A DNA stretch of 64,000 bases from Pandoraea pnomenusa (lineage in GTDB: Bacteria > Pseudomonadota > Gammaproteobacteria > Burkholderiales > Burkholderiaceae): positions 4,526,001 through 4,590,000 of the forward strand of contig NZ_CP009553.3 of assembly GCF_000767615.3 (NCBI RefSeq), in the 5' to 3' direction. This document shows, in pieces, positions 27,527-38,885 of this stretch; the first letter of the stretch is position 1, and each line of letters opens with the position of its first letter. The position numbers and the translations under genes were made by a program. The notes under the pieces were generated by a model, which was not told where the DNA came from, did not search any database, and saw only the letters and a program-made list of their open reading frames with translations.

Positions 27527-28726
27527 TTACATGCGCTCGAGAATCCCTGCGGCGCCCATACCCGTGCCCACGCACATCGTCACCATGCCGTACTTCAGGT
27601 TGTGACGACGCAGCGCATGCACCACGGTCGCGGCGCGAATCGCACCGGTGGCGCCCAGCGGGTGCCCCAGCGCGATGGCGCCGCCCATCGGATTGACCTT
27701 GCTCGTATCCAGATCCAGATCCTTGATGACGGCCAGCGCCTGCGCGGCAAACGCTTCGTTGAGTTCGATCCAGTCCATGTCCTGCTGAGACAGGCCGGCG
27801 GCACGCAGCGCCGCGGGAATCGCTTCCTTCGGGCCGATGCCCATGATCTCTGGCGGCACGCCGCGCACGGCGAACGAGACGAAACGCGCGAGCGGAGTGA
27901 GGTTAAACTGCTTGAGCACCGTCTCGCTCACGACAAGCAGCGCACCGGCGCCGTCCGACGTCTGCGAGCTGTTGCCGGCCGTGACCGAGCCCTTGTTGGC
28001 GAACACCGGGCGCAGCTTGGCGAGGCCTTCGAGCGACGTGTCCGGGCGTGGTCCCTCGTCGAGCGAGAGCGTGCGCGTCTTGACCGCCACTTCGCCTGTC
28101 GCGAGGTTCGGGAAGCGCTCGACGATCTCGATCGGGGTGATTTCCTGGGTAAATTCGCCGGCCTGCTGGGCCTTGATGGCCTTCTGGTGCGACGCCAGCG
28201 CGAAGGCGTCCTGCGCGTCGCGCGTCACGCCCCACTGCTGCGCGACCTTCTCCGCCGTGAGCCCCATGCCGTAGGCGATGCCCACGTTCTCGTCGCGCTC
28301 GAAAATCGACGGGGAGAGCGACGGCGTATTGCCCATCATCGGCACCATGCTCATGCTCTCGATGCCCCCGGCGATCATGGCGTCGGCCTCGCCCACGCGG
28401 ATACGGTCGGCGGCCATGGCCAGCGCCGTCAGGCCCGAGGCGCAAAAACGGTTGACGGTCACACCGCCTACCGTGTTCGGCAGCCCGGAGAGCAGCGCAC
28501 CGATACGCGCCACGTTCAGCCCCTGCTGGGCTTCGGGAATCGCACAGCCGATGATGGCGTCCTCGATCACCTTCGGATCGAGATCCGGCACCTGGGCGAG
28601 CGTGCTCTTGAGGATGGTCGCGAGCAGGTCGTCCGGACGGGTGTTCTTGTAGCTGCCCTTGGGCGCCTTGCCGATCGGCGCGCGCGTGGCGGCAACGATA
28701 TAGGCGTCTTGCAGTTGTTTGCTCAT
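27527..28726 (-). CDS. fadA: Acetyl-CoA C-acyltransferase (thiolase, FadA-type)
   Basis: The thiolase cleaves 3-ketoacyl-CoA in the last step of beta-oxidation. The 399-residue product has the nucleophile Cys95 in NRFCASGLT, NEAFAAQ, the GHPLGATG histidine motif and the second cysteine in CVGTGMGAAG. The ATG at 28726 follows GGAGA; a long in-frame opening that runs on to 29998 is read-through into the fadN gene's reverse frame. It begins 17 bases after the fadN stop, so the two are cotranscribed. Confidence 0.95.
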   Translation of the reverse strand: MSKQLQDAYIVAATRAPIGKAPKGSYKNTRPDDLLATILKSTLAQVPDLDPKVIEDAIIGCAIPEAQQGLNVARIGALLSGLPNTVGGVTVNRFCASGLTALAMAADRIRVGEADAMIAGGIESMSMVPMMGNTPSLSPSIFERDENVGIAYGMGLTAEKVAQQWGVTRDAQDAFALASHQKAIKAQQAGEFTQEITPIEIVERFPNLATGEVAVKTRTLSLDEGPRPDTSLEGLAKLRPVFANKGSVTAGNSSQTSDGAGALLVVSETVLKQFNLTPLARFVSFAVRGVPPEIMGIGPKEAIPAALRAAGLSQQDMDWIELNEAFAAQALAVIKDLDLDTSKVNPMGGAIALGHPLGATGAIRAATVVHALRRHNLKYGMVTMCVGTGMGAAGILERM

Positions 28727-28743
28727 GTCAGTCTCCGATCGGC

Positions 28744-31188
28744 TTAGTTGCGCACCGGCTTGCCGGTTTGCAGCATGCCCATGATGCGTTCCTGGGTCTT
28801 CGACGTGCCCAGCAGTTCGATGAAGGCGCGACGCTCGAGTGCGAGCAGCCATTCTTCGTTCACGAGGCTGCCGGCTTCCACGTCGCCGCCGCACACGGCC
28901 TCGGCAATGCGTGAGGCAATCAGGAAGTCGTGCGCCGAGATGAAGTTGCCGTCGCGCATGTTCACGAGCGAGGCCTTGATCGTCGAGATGCCCGAGCGGC
29001 CGGCAACCGGAATGCCCGCCGGCTTGAGCGGCGGACGGTAGCCGGAGATCGCGAGCGCACGCGCTTCGTTGCGGGCAACCGAGAGCAGTTCGTGCACGTT
29101 GTAGACGATCGTGTCCGACGGCTTCAGGTAGCCCATGTCGCGCGCGTCGAGCGCCGAGGCCGAGACTTTCGCCATGGCCGCGTTGGTGAACGACTTGGTC
29201 AAGAACTGCAGGTACTGCACGCTGCCCGCGGCAGTGGCGGCCTCGGCCGCGCGAATCGCCGCTTCCTTCAGACCGCCGCCGCCGGGCACGAGACCCACGC
29301 CGACTTCGACCAGCCCGATGTAGCTCTCTAGCGCCGCCACGCGCCGGGCGCTGTGGAGCAGCAGTTCGCAGCCGCCACCCAGCGCAATGCCCGAGACGGC
29401 CGAGACGACCGGCACCTGCGCATACTTCACGCGCATCATGCCGTCCTGGAATTTCTTGATGAAAGGCTCGATGCCCTTCGCGCCGCCCATCATGAACGCC
29501 GGCATGGCGGCCTCCAGATCGGCGCCGGCGGAGAACGGACCGCCCGGCGCGCCGAGCTTGAGCGACGTGGGCTGCCACACGACGACACCGCGATACTGCT
29601 GCTCGGCGAGATCGATTGCGCGGGTCAGACCGTCGATGACGGCCGGCCCGATCGTGTTCATCTTGGTCTTGAACGAGACGATGAGCACATCGTCCTGGCC
29701 CGGCGTCTCGTCGACCCACAGACGCACCGCGTCGTTCTCCTCGATGGTCCTGCCGAACTTGCGCGGATCGGCGCTGGCGTCGCCCACGAGCGAGGCCGGG
29801 AATACCTGGCGCTGATACACCGGCAGCGTGCTGCGCGGCACGAAGGCGTCCTTGGCCGGGTTGTACGAACCCTCTGCCGTATGGACACCACCGGCGTCGG
29901 CCACCTTGCCGCTCGTGACCCACTTGGGCAGCGGCGCGCTCGACAGGGCCTTGCCCGCGTCGATATCTTCCTGCACCCACTGCGCGATGTCCTTCCACCC
30001 GGCGGCCTGCCAGTCCTCGAACGGACCGGTGGTCCAGCCGAAGCCCCAGCGAATCGCGAAGTCCACGTCGCGAGCGTTATCGGCGATCTGCTCGAGATAC
30101 ACGCCGATGTAGTGGAACACGTCGCGGAACACCGCCCACAGGAATTGCGCCTGCGGATGGGTCGATTCGCGCAACAGGCGCAAGCGTTCGGCAGGCGCCT
30201 TCTTCAGAATGCGCACGACCATCTCGTCGGCCTTCTTGCCCGACTCCACGTACTCGCCCGACTGCGGGTCGAGCACCTTGATGGCCTTGCCCTCCTTCCG
30301 GTAGAAGCCGGCGCCGGACTTCTGGCCCAGCGCGCCCTTGTCCACCAGCGCCTTGAGCACCGGCGGCGTGGCGTACACCGGCGCGAACGGGTCGTCCTTG
30401 AGGCCGTCCTGCATCGTCTTGATGACGTGCGCCATGGTGTCCAGACCGACCACGTCGGCCGTGCGGAACGTGGCGGACTTGGCCCGGCCGAGCTTGCTGC
30501 CCGTGAGATCGTCGACGACGTCGAAGGCGATGCCGTACTTCTGGGCTTCGGCGAACACCGCGAGAATCGAAAACACGCCCACGCGGTTGGCGATGAAGTT
30601 CGGCGTGTCCTTCGCGCGCACCACACCCTTGCCGAGCGTGGACGTGAGGAACGTTTCGAGCTGGTCGAGGATCGCGGGCTCGGTCGTGGCGGTCGGGATC
30701 AGCTCGACCAGATGCATGTAGCGCGGCGGATTGAAGAAGTGCACGCCACAGAAGCGCGCCTTCAGATCGGCGTCGAAGCCTTCCGAGAGTTCGGTGATCG
30801 ACAGGCCCGACGTGTTCGACGCGAAAATGGCGTGCTTGGCCAGGTGCGGCGCGACCTTCTTGTACAGATCGTGCTTCCAGTCCATGCGCTCGGCGATCGC
30901 CTCGATCACCACGTCGCAGCTCGCCAGCTTCTCGAGATCGTCCTCATAGTTGGCGACCTCGATGTACTGCGCGTCCGCCTTGTCGGCGAACGGCGCCGGG
31001 CTCAGCTTCTTCAGGCCGTCGATGGCACGCGTGACGATGCCGTTCTTCGGGCCTTCCTTGGCTGGCAGGTCGAACAGCACGACGGGCACTTTCGCGTTGA
31101 CGAGGTGAGCGGCAATCTGCGCGCCCATCACGCCGGCGCCGAGCACGGCGACCTTGCGCACGACCAGGGGTTTGTTGGTTTGACTCAC
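28744..31188 (-). CDS. 3-hydroxyacyl-CoA dehydrogenase / enoyl-CoA hydratase (FadN-type)
   Basis: This is a bifunctional beta-oxidation enzyme of 814 residues. The order is dehydrogenase first: Rossmann LGAGVMGAQIAAH at 15-27, VIEAIAER, SNTSGL, GVHFFNPPRYM; then a hydratase-type domain with SAGADLEAAMPAF near 560 and SGIALGGGCELL near 600. That order is like Bacillus FadN and unlike E. coli FadB, where the hydratase comes first. It lies 17 bases after the acyl-CoA dehydrogenase stop and 17 bases before the thiolase, forming one operon. Confidence 0.93.
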   Translation of the reverse strand: MSQTNKPLVVRKVAVLGAGVMGAQIAAHLVNAKVPVVLFDLPAKEGPKNGIVTRAIDGLKKLSPAPFADKADAQYIEVANYEDDLEKLASCDVVIEAIAERMDWKHDLYKKVAPHLAKHAIFASNTSGLSITELSEGFDADLKARFCGVHFFNPPRYMHLVELIPTATTEPAILDQLETFLTSTLGKGVVRAKDTPNFIANRVGVFSILAVFAEAQKYGIAFDVVDDLTGSKLGRAKSATFRTADVVGLDTMAHVIKTMQDGLKDDPFAPVYATPPVLKALVDKGALGQKSGAGFYRKEGKAIKVLDPQSGEYVESGKKADEMVVRILKKAPAERLRLLRESTHPQAQFLWAVFRDVFHYIGVYLEQIADNARDVDFAIRWGFGWTTGPFEDWQAAGWKDIAQWVQEDIDAGKALSSAPLPKWVTSGKVADAGGVHTAEGSYNPAKDAFVPRSTLPVYQRQVFPASLVGDASADPRKFGRTIEENDAVRLWVDETPGQDDVLIVSFKTKMNTIGPAVIDGLTRAIDLAEQQYRGVVVWQPTSLKLGAPGGPFSAGADLEAAMPAFMMGGAKGIEPFIKKFQDGMMRVKYAQVPVVSAVSGIALGGGCELLLHSARRVAALESYIGLVEVGVGLVPGGGGLKEAAIRAAEAATAAGSVQYLQFLTKSFTNAAMAKVSASALDARDMGYLKPSDTIVYNVHELLSVARNEARALAISGYRPPLKPAGIPVAGRSGISTIKASLVNMRDGNFISAHDFLIASRIAEAVCGGDVEAGSLVNEEWLLALERRAFIELLGTSKTQERIMGMLQTGKPVRN

Positions 31189-31205
31189 GGTGATCTCCTC
31201 CGCTC

Positions 31206-32993
31206 TCAGAACAGGTCGACGTCGATGTCCATCAGCGTCTTCGCGCCGGCACGGGCCATGCGGATTTGCGACGCGGTCTCGGGCAGCAGCTTGGCGAAGT
31301 AGAAACGCGCGGTGGCGAGCTTCGATGCGTAAAACTTGTCGCCGCTGCCTTGCTTGTCCAGCGCAATGCGCGCCATGCGCGCCCAGAAGTACGCGAACAC
31401 GAGATGACCGACCACGCGCTGGTACGGCACCGAAGCGGCGCCGACTTCATCCGGATTGGCCATCGCCTTCATGCCGATTTCCATCGTCAGCTTCTGCACC
31501 TTGTCGCCGATGTCCGCGAGCGGATTGACGAACTCCTGCATCTCTTCCTTCGTGCCTTCGGCTTCGACGAAATCCTGCACGAGCTTGCCGAACTTCTTGA
31601 GCTTGGCGCCCATGTCGCCGAGGACCTTGCGACCGAGCAGGTCGAGGGCCTGAATCGAATTGGTGCCCTCATAGATCATGTTGATACGCGCGTCGCGCAC
31701 GTACTGCTCCATGCCCCACTCGGAAATGAAGCCGTGCCCGCCGTAGATCTGCAGAGCGTGGTTCGTGCACTCGAAGGCGTTGTCCGTGAGAAATGCCTTG
31801 ATGATCGGCGTGAGCAATGCGACCAGGTCGGCAGCTTCCTTGCGCTCGGCTTCGTCGCCGTGCGAGAGTTCCTTGTCGATGTGCAGTGCCGTCCAGTACG
31901 AGAAGGCGCGACCGCCCTCGACGTAGGCCTTCTGCGTGAGCAGCATACGACGCACGTCCGGATGCACGATGATCGGGTCGGCCGGCTTGTCCGGCGCCTT
32001 CGGGCCGGTGAGCGAGCGCATCTGGATGCGCTCTTTCGCGTACACGAGCGAGTTCTGGTAGGCAACTTCGGTCAGGCCGAGGCCTTGCATGCCCACGCCT
32101 TGGCGCGCGGCGTTCATCATCACGAACATGGCGTTCAGGCCCTTGTTCGGTTCGCCCACGAGCCAGCCCCTGGCGCCGTCGAGGTTCATCACGCAGGTCG
32201 CATTGCCGTGAATGCCCATCTTGTGTTCGATGGATCCGCACTTGATGCCGTTGCGCTCGCCCGGAGCGCCGTGGGCGTCAGGGATGAACTTCGGCACGAC
32301 GAACAGCGAAATGCCCTTGGTGCCCGGAGGTGCATCAGGCAGGCGCGCCAGCACGAGGTGGACGATGTTGGCGGCCATGTCGTGCTCGCCCGCCGAGATG
32401 AAGATCTTGGTGCCCGAGATGGCGTACGAACCGTCGCCGTTCGGCTCTGCCTTCGTGCGCAGCATGCCGAGATCGGTGCCGCAGTGCGGCTCGGTCAGGC
32501 ACATCGTGCCGGTCCACTCGCCCGACACGATCTTCGGCAGATAGGTGGCCTGTTGTTCGGGGGTGCCGTGCGCATGCAGGCATTCGTAGGCGCCATGCGA
32601 CAGCCCCGGATACATCGTCCAGGCCTGGTTGGCGGAGTTGAGCATTTCGTACAGGGCGTTGTTCACGACCTGCGGCAGCCCCTGGCCGCCGAATTCGGGA
32701 TCGCACGCCAGCGCGGGCCAGCCGGCCTCGACGTACTGTTGGTAGGCCTGCTTGAAGCCGGTCGGCGTGGTGACCACGCCGTCGCCTTCGTACTTGCACC
32801 CTTCGCGATCGCCCACCTGGTTCAGGGGGAAGACCACTTCGCTACAGAACTTGCCGGCTTCCTCGAGCACCTGATTGATGGTGTCTGCATCGATGTCCGC
32901 GTGCTTCGGCATTGCCTTCAATTCGTTTTCCACGCCCAGCAGTTCGTGCAGAACGAATTGCATGTCGCGCAGCGGCGCGTTGTACTGTCCCAT
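31206..32993 (-). CDS. Acyl-CoA dehydrogenase
   Basis: This flavoenzyme does the first step of beta-oxidation. The 595-residue length marks the long type with a C-terminal extension, similar to DmdC/FadE-like members. Visible motifs are MCLTEPHCGTDLG (FAD/substrate), GTKIFISAGEHD, the GMQGLGLTEVAYQNS helix, and the catalytic glutamate region MIYEGTNSIQALDL. The N-terminal MGQYNAPLRDMQFVL is typical of this subgroup. It precedes the fadN gene, and a TetR gene lies 48 bases upstream. Confidence 0.95.
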   Translation of the reverse strand: MGQYNAPLRDMQFVLHELLGVENELKAMPKHADIDADTINQVLEEAGKFCSEVVFPLNQVGDREGCKYEGDGVVTTPTGFKQAYQQYVEAGWPALACDPEFGGQGLPQVVNNALYEMLNSANQAWTMYPGLSHGAYECLHAHGTPEQQATYLPKIVSGEWTGTMCLTEPHCGTDLGMLRTKAEPNGDGSYAISGTKIFISAGEHDMAANIVHLVLARLPDAPPGTKGISLFVVPKFIPDAHGAPGERNGIKCGSIEHKMGIHGNATCVMNLDGARGWLVGEPNKGLNAMFVMMNAARQGVGMQGLGLTEVAYQNSLVYAKERIQMRSLTGPKAPDKPADPIIVHPDVRRMLLTQKAYVEGGRAFSYWTALHIDKELSHGDEAERKEAADLVALLTPIIKAFLTDNAFECTNHALQIYGGHGFISEWGMEQYVRDARINMIYEGTNSIQALDLLGRKVLGDMGAKLKKFGKLVQDFVEAEGTKEEMQEFVNPLADIGDKVQKLTMEIGMKAMANPDEVGAASVPYQRVVGHLVFAYFWARMARIALDKQGSGDKFYASKLATARFYFAKLLPETASQIRMARAGAKTLMDIDVDLF

Positions 32994-33041
32994 GACCTAC
33001 TCCTCCGAACAAATCGACTCGAATCGCGGACGGCTCGCGCC

Positions 33042-33635
33042 TCACCCGCGCTGATAAGACGAAATCAGCTTTTCCAGTGCCACCCGGGTCATCTCGACGG
33101 CGCCCGGCTCCCGAAGGAAGCGCGCGTCGTGATGCAGGCCGAGTGTCAGGCTGTACATTTCGAAGAGCATCAGTCGCGGATCGGTGTCCGCACGCAGATG
33201 TCCCTCCTCCTTCGCTTGCGTGATCGCGCGCAGCAGGGCGGCACGCCACAGTCGCACACTCTTCACCAAGGCTTCGCGCACCGGACTGGCCGCGCGGTCG
33301 TCGTACTCGACGGCGCCGCTGATGTAGATGCAGCCCGTCGTGACTTCACGAATACGCTTGTCCATCCAGCGATCCACCAGCGCTCTGAGTCGCGGCAAAC
33401 CGCGCGGTGCTTCCATGCTCGGTGCGAACACCTCGGCTTCGAAGCGCCGGTGGTATTCCATCAGCACCTCGATCTGCAAGTCCTCGCGCGAACCGAAATG
33501 CGCGAAAACACCGCTCTTGCTCATGTGCATGCGATCGGCCAGCAAGCCGATCGTCAGCCCCTCGAGTCCATCCCGCCCCGCCAGTTCCAGCGCGGCATTC
33601 AGAATGGCGGCACGTGTCTGTTCACCCTTTCGCAT
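33042..33635 (-). CDS. TetR/AcrR-family regulator
   Basis: The 197-residue protein has an N-terminal TetR helix-turn-helix (about residues 25-48, GLEGLTIGLLADRMHMSKSG, then VFAHFGSREDLQ) and a C-terminal ligand domain with LDRW/EYDDR-type features of the TetR_C family. It is the first gene of the fatty-acid unit, 48 bases before the acyl-CoA dehydrogenase gene. It probably represses its own operon and responds to acyl-CoA, by analogy with other TetR fad regulators. An inverted repeat overlaps the -10 upstream. Confidence 0.9.
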   Translation of the reverse strand: MRKGEQTRAAILNAALELAGRDGLEGLTIGLLADRMHMSKSGVFAHFGSREDLQIEVLMEYHRRFEAEVFAPSMEAPRGLPRLRALVDRWMDKRIREVTTGCIYISGAVEYDDRAASPVREALVKSVRLWRAALLRAITQAKEEGHLRADTDPRLMLFEMYSLTLGLHHDARFLREPGAVEMTRVALEKLISSYQRG

Positions 33636-33692
33636 GTGTATGGCATCGCTTTGGTTATCCGTTCTCCGATGCTAACCAAAAAATCGAACGGC

Positions 33693-33727
33693 CGTCCTAT
33701 TATTGAGGGACGTCCATGGGCGAACAA
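33693..33727 (-). promoter_or_regulatory. Promoter and putative operator of the TetR-fad operon
   Basis: On the minus strand TTGTTC (33722-33727), 17 bases, then AATAAT (33699-33704). The inverted repeat CGTCC-N10-GGACG (33693-33712) covers the -10, the position expected for a repressor site. Start would be near 33692. Confidence 0.5.
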
Positions 33728-33825
33728 GGAATTTATTAGATCGGAATACCTAATCGGTATCGTTGCCGAGAGGGGCATCCGGCGGCGCGGCGCAAGGCCC
33801 GACGAGTGCGGGCGACGGTGCGGGA

Positions 33826-34983
33826 TCAGTCGTATTTGCCGCGCGTGAGCAGCTTCATCACGAGGCGATAGAGCCGATAGGCGGCCCATTGGCGCAGGCG
33901 TCGCCAGCGCGAGCGCCCACCGTAGCGATCGGGGTCGATGCGGCGGGCCTCGCCGAACGCGCGCCGGATATGATCGCGCAGCTGGATCACCAGCGGGTCG
34001 TCGAGCACGACCACATTGGCTTCGTGGTTCACGAACAGGGATAGCGCGTCGAGATTCGAGGAGCCGACTGTCGCCCAGACATCGTCGACGACCGCCACCT
34101 TGCCGTGCAACTGCCGCATGTCGTACTCGCCGATGTGCACACCGGCGTCGAGCAGCTTCGCGTAAAGCCATGGCACGGCGGCGTCGAGCAGGCGGAACTC
34201 CTTGCGCCCGATGAGCAGATGCACGGCCACGCCGCGCGCTGCCGCCTTCGAGAGCGCGCGGCGCAGCCGCCGTCCCGGCACGAAATACGGGTTCGCCAGC
34301 CAGACCTCGTGACGGGCGCGCCCCAGGGCGCGCAGATAAGCCTTCTCGACCGCGCGGCGATTATGCAGATTGTCGCGCGCGACGAAGGCCGCCTGTCCAG
34401 CGTAAGGGGCGTGGAGGCGCCCTCGCTGCCCCCGGCGCCGATGCCGGAACGGCGTGCCGAGATACCCCGGCGCAAGACGCATCCACTGGATATGGAACGC
34501 AATGCCGACCTCGGCCACGAGGGGGCCGCGGCATTGCACGGCAAAGTCCCAGCGCGGATGCTCCATGCGAAGGCCGCCGCCACCGTTGTAGTCGTCGATG
34601 ACGTTGATCCCGCCCACGAACGCCACTTCGTGATCGACGACGGCGAGCTTGCGATGCGTGCGCGAAAAGCCGAACTTGCCGAACAGGCTGGGGTTGTAGA
34701 TGCGGTGCTGCACGCCGGCTTCACGCCACTCGGCGAAGCAAGGCAGACGTCGGCTCGTGCCCACGCCGTCGGTAATTACGCGCACATTCACGCCACGCCG
34801 TGCCGCCCGTTGCAATGCCGCCGAAACGTTCTGCCCCGCGTCGTCGGCCTCGAAGATGTAGGTCTCGAGCGCGACATCGCGCGTGGCCTTGTCGATCGCG
34901 TCGACCAGTGCGGTGAAGTAGTTCTGACCGAGATAGAGCAGCGTCAGATCGTTATCGCGGGAGAACGGCAGATACTTGCTCAT
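33826..34983 (-). CDS. clsB: Cardiolipin synthase B-like phospholipase D family protein
   Basis: The 385-residue protein makes cardiolipin or a related phospholipid at the membrane. Both HKD motifs are present: THRKLAVVD near residue 145 and LHGKVAVVD near residue 285, each with the following G-S/GG-rich turn. There are no N-terminal membrane segments, as in ClsB. A basic C-terminal RLRQWAAYRLYRLVMKLL helix may bind membrane. I start at the ATG at 34983 because the longer frame upstream has no homology. It follows nudB by 22 bases on the same strand. Confidence 0.9.
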   Translation of the reverse strand: MSKYLPFSRDNDLTLLYLGQNYFTALVDAIDKATRDVALETYIFEADDAGQNVSAALQRAARRGVNVRVITDGVGTSRRLPCFAEWREAGVQHRIYNPSLFGKFGFSRTHRKLAVVDHEVAFVGGINVIDDYNGGGGLRMEHPRWDFAVQCRGPLVAEVGIAFHIQWMRLAPGYLGTPFRHRRRGQRGRLHAPYAGQAAFVARDNLHNRRAVEKAYLRALGRARHEVWLANPYFVPGRRLRRALSKAAARGVAVHLLIGRKEFRLLDAAVPWLYAKLLDAGVHIGEYDMRQLHGKVAVVDDVWATVGSSNLDALSLFVNHEANVVVLDDPLVIQLRDHIRRAFGEARRIDPDRYGGRSRWRRLRQWAAYRLYRLVMKLLTRGKYD

Positions 34984-35005
34984 TGGCGCGACGTGGCGTG
35001 TGCGG

Positions 35006-35470
35006 CTACCGCACGCGCCGCGGCAATTGCCGGATGGCGTCGCCGTTCGATGGCGAAAAACACCGCGCAGCGGCCTCCTCCCACGGCAGCCACGCATACG
35101 CCACATGCTCACGCGGGGCGAGCGTCACGGGTGTGTTCTCGGGCACGCACAGGCCAAACCAGTGCTCCGTATTGCGCGTGACGCCCGGGGCGTACCGATG
35201 CGCCCATCGCGGATAGATGTTGTACTGGATTTCGTGCTGCCAATCGATCAGCGCGTCTTCCGGGACCGCTGTACCGTTTGCCACGCGAATGCCCGTCTCC
35301 TCGAAGACTTCGCGCGCGGCGGTCTCGAAAAGCGGTTCGTCGAGCCGGTCCTTGCTGCCGGTGACCGACTGCCAGAAATTCTCGGCGTCGGCGCGTTCGA
35401 TGAGCAGGACGTCGAGCGCTGGCGTGTAGATCACGACGAGGACCGATTCGGGAATCTTGAAAGGCTTCAT
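35006..35470 (-). CDS. nudB: Dihydroneopterin triphosphate diphosphatase
   Basis: NudB removes pyrophosphate from dihydroneopterin triphosphate in folate synthesis. The 154-residue product contains the Nudix box running from GSKDRLDEP through ETAAREVFEETGIRV (about residues 38-63) and the NudB-type WQHEIQYNIYPRW after it. The ATG at 35470 gives the normal family length; the in-frame opening to 35608 is not family-like. A minus-strand TACAAT (35520-35525) lies about 50 bases upstream. The aspS terminator separates it from aspS, so it likely has its own promoter and drives clsB. Confidence 0.93.
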   Translation of the reverse strand: MKPFKIPESVLVVIYTPALDVLLIERADAENFWQSVTGSKDRLDEPLFETAAREVFEETGIRVANGTAVPEDALIDWQHEIQYNIYPRWAHRYAPGVTRNTEHWFGLCVPENTPVTLAPREHVAYAWLPWEEAAARCFSPSNGDAIRQLPRRVR

Positions 35471-35674
35471 GCAGGCTGCGGTTGTCGATGGCGGCGCCGA
35501 CGGCCGGCGCCGATGATGCATTGTATAGGGCACGCACGACATTGCGATACCGACAGGTCGCCCATCGGATAGCCGTGACCGTGCGACGGTCCGACTGTCA
35601 GCGCACATCCCGGTCCGTCCCGTCGCGCACGGCCAACTCCAGCGGGATCCGTGTCGATGTCCGCATCGGCACCT

Positions 35675-35714
35675 GAAAAAAACAAACCCCCTCGCCTTGA
35701 CGGCAGAGGGGGTT
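35675..35714 (-). terminator. Rho-independent terminator of aspS
   Basis: A 9-bp stem (AACCCCCTC / GAGGGGGTT) is followed on the minus strand by TGTTTTTTTC. It lies about 45 bases past the aspS stop. Confidence 0.9.
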
Positions 35715-35757
35715 CGAAACGTCGCACCGGGCCGGTGAGCGGCCCCCGGCGCAGGCG

Positions 35758-37560
<1,803 letters not shown>

Positions 37561-37608
37561 TTTGCTGTTCCGATTTTCAAAAATATGACGCCGACGGATC
37601 CCGGTGGC

Positions 37609-38253
37609 TCACAGGAGCGGACCGGGACGTTGCTGGCGCGGGTTGTGGGCGGGCGCCACCACGCCCATCGATACGATGTACTTGAGGGCGGCGTCGACCG
37701 TCATGTCGAGCTCGATCACGTCGCTCGCCCGCATCATCAGGAAGAAGCCCGAGGTCGGGTTCGGCGTCGTCGGGACATAGACGCTCACGTACTCGCCCTG
37801 CAAGTGATTGACGACATCGCCGCCCGGCGCGCCGGTCAGGAAGGCGATGGTCCAGGAGTCCGCGTGCGGATACCGCACGAGCAATGCCTTGCGAAACGCG
37901 TTACCGTTGCTCGAGAGCAATGTATCGGACACCTGCTTGACGCTGCCGTACAGCGGTCCGACCACGGGAATGCGCGTCAGAATGGCTTCCCACCAGCCGA
38001 CCAGCTTCTGGCCAATGAAATTATGCGCCAGAAGGCCGACGACGAACACGAATGCCAGCGTGACCACCACCCCGAAGCCGGGCACCCGCATGCCGATGAG
38101 GCGCGAGGGCTGCCACTCGTCCGGCAGCAGCAGCAGGGTCTGGTCCATCGTGCCGATGATCAGCCCGAGCACCCACAGGGTGATGGCCAGCGGCACGAGC
38201 ACGAGCAGGCCGGTCAGGAAAATCGTCTTCAACGCGGGTTTTTTGACGCTCAT
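37609..38253 (-). CDS. DUF502 family membrane protein
   Basis: The 214-residue protein has two N-terminal membrane helices (about 10-33 and 60-82), then a soluble domain with RIPVVGPLYGSVKQVSDTL and the VNHLQGEYVSVYVPTTPNPTSG region, all typical of DUF502. No function is established. It lies between the FmdB gene and aspS on the same strand with gaps of 47 and 48 bases, a layout that recurs in related betaproteobacteria as far as I know. Confidence 0.88.
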   Translation of the reverse strand: MSVKKPALKTIFLTGLLVLVPLAITLWVLGLIIGTMDQTLLLLPDEWQPSRLIGMRVPGFGVVVTLAFVFVVGLLAHNFIGQKLVGWWEAILTRIPVVGPLYGSVKQVSDTLLSSNGNAFRKALLVRYPHADSWTIAFLTGAPGGDVVNHLQGEYVSVYVPTTPNPTSGFFLMMRASDVIELDMTVDAALKYIVSMGVVAPAHNPRQQRPGPLL

Positions 38254-38300
38254 GGCAGGACTCGTGAATGTGGGCCGGGGGTGTCAGCGGCGGATTCGGA

Positions 38301-38663
38301 TCAGTGGCAGGCGCAGCCGCCACCGCAGGCAGCCGGTGCGCTCGACGATTCGCCGCCCGAAGACGACGACGCGCTGCTCTCGCCCGATGCGGCTGCCGGG
38401 GACGACGAAGCGGACGAAGCGGACGAAGCGGCCGAAGCCGACGACGGCGCGCCCGAAGCCGGGGCACTGGCGCCGCCCGATCCGCCACGGAAATCGGTCA
38501 CATACCATCCCGAGCCCTTGAGCTGGAACCCGGCCGCCGTTACCTGCTTGCGAAACGAGTCCTTGCCGCATTCCGGGCACTGGGTGAGCGGTGCATCGCT
38601 CATTTTTTGCAGCACATCCTTGGCGAAACCGCATGTTTCGCAACGATAGGCATAGATTGGCAT
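38301..38663 (-). CDS. FmdB-family zinc ribbon protein
   Basis: The 120-residue protein begins MPIYAYRCETCG and holds a zinc ribbon with CETC and CPEC pairs in its first 50 residues, then GFQLKGSGWYVTDF, the classical FmdB end. After that comes an unusual low-complexity tail rich in Ser and Ala (about residues 62-108) ending in GGGCACH. FmdB proteins are putative regulators or metal-binding adaptors of unknown role. The ATG at 38663 is chosen by homology; the frame continues upstream without it. It is first in the operon with DUF502 and aspS. Confidence 0.9.
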   Translation of the reverse strand: MPIYAYRCETCGFAKDVLQKMSDAPLTQCPECGKDSFRKQVTAAGFQLKGSGWYVTDFRGGSGGASAPASGAPSSASAASSASSASSSPAAASGESSASSSSGGESSSAPAACGGGCACH

Positions 38664-38885
38664 GATTCTTTCTGACGGAAAAAGGCGCGCAAAGCCTTGA
38701 ATTATAACCGCTTCACAAGGCTTTCGGGATGAGTCCGCAGATATATGGGGCCGCACCGGGCCAAGATCAAGAGGCGGCGCGCCTCGCCTCGAGTACGGCC
38801 GTCCCGCCCGGTGGCACAAGCCCTGCCATCGCGGGAAGTCCGCGGGCCTGCGGACGATGCCGCGGCCCTGCCGACGCCAGATCGG

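Noticed and set aside
27527..29998. 823-codon minus-strand frame joining thiolase to upstream sequence
   Set aside because: Upstream of 28726 it is an alternative frame of the fadN gene; thiolase homology and a ribosome site fix the start.
31266..33848. 860-codon plus-strand frame over the acyl-CoA dehydrogenase and TetR genes
   Set aside because: Antisense to clear genes and without family motifs.
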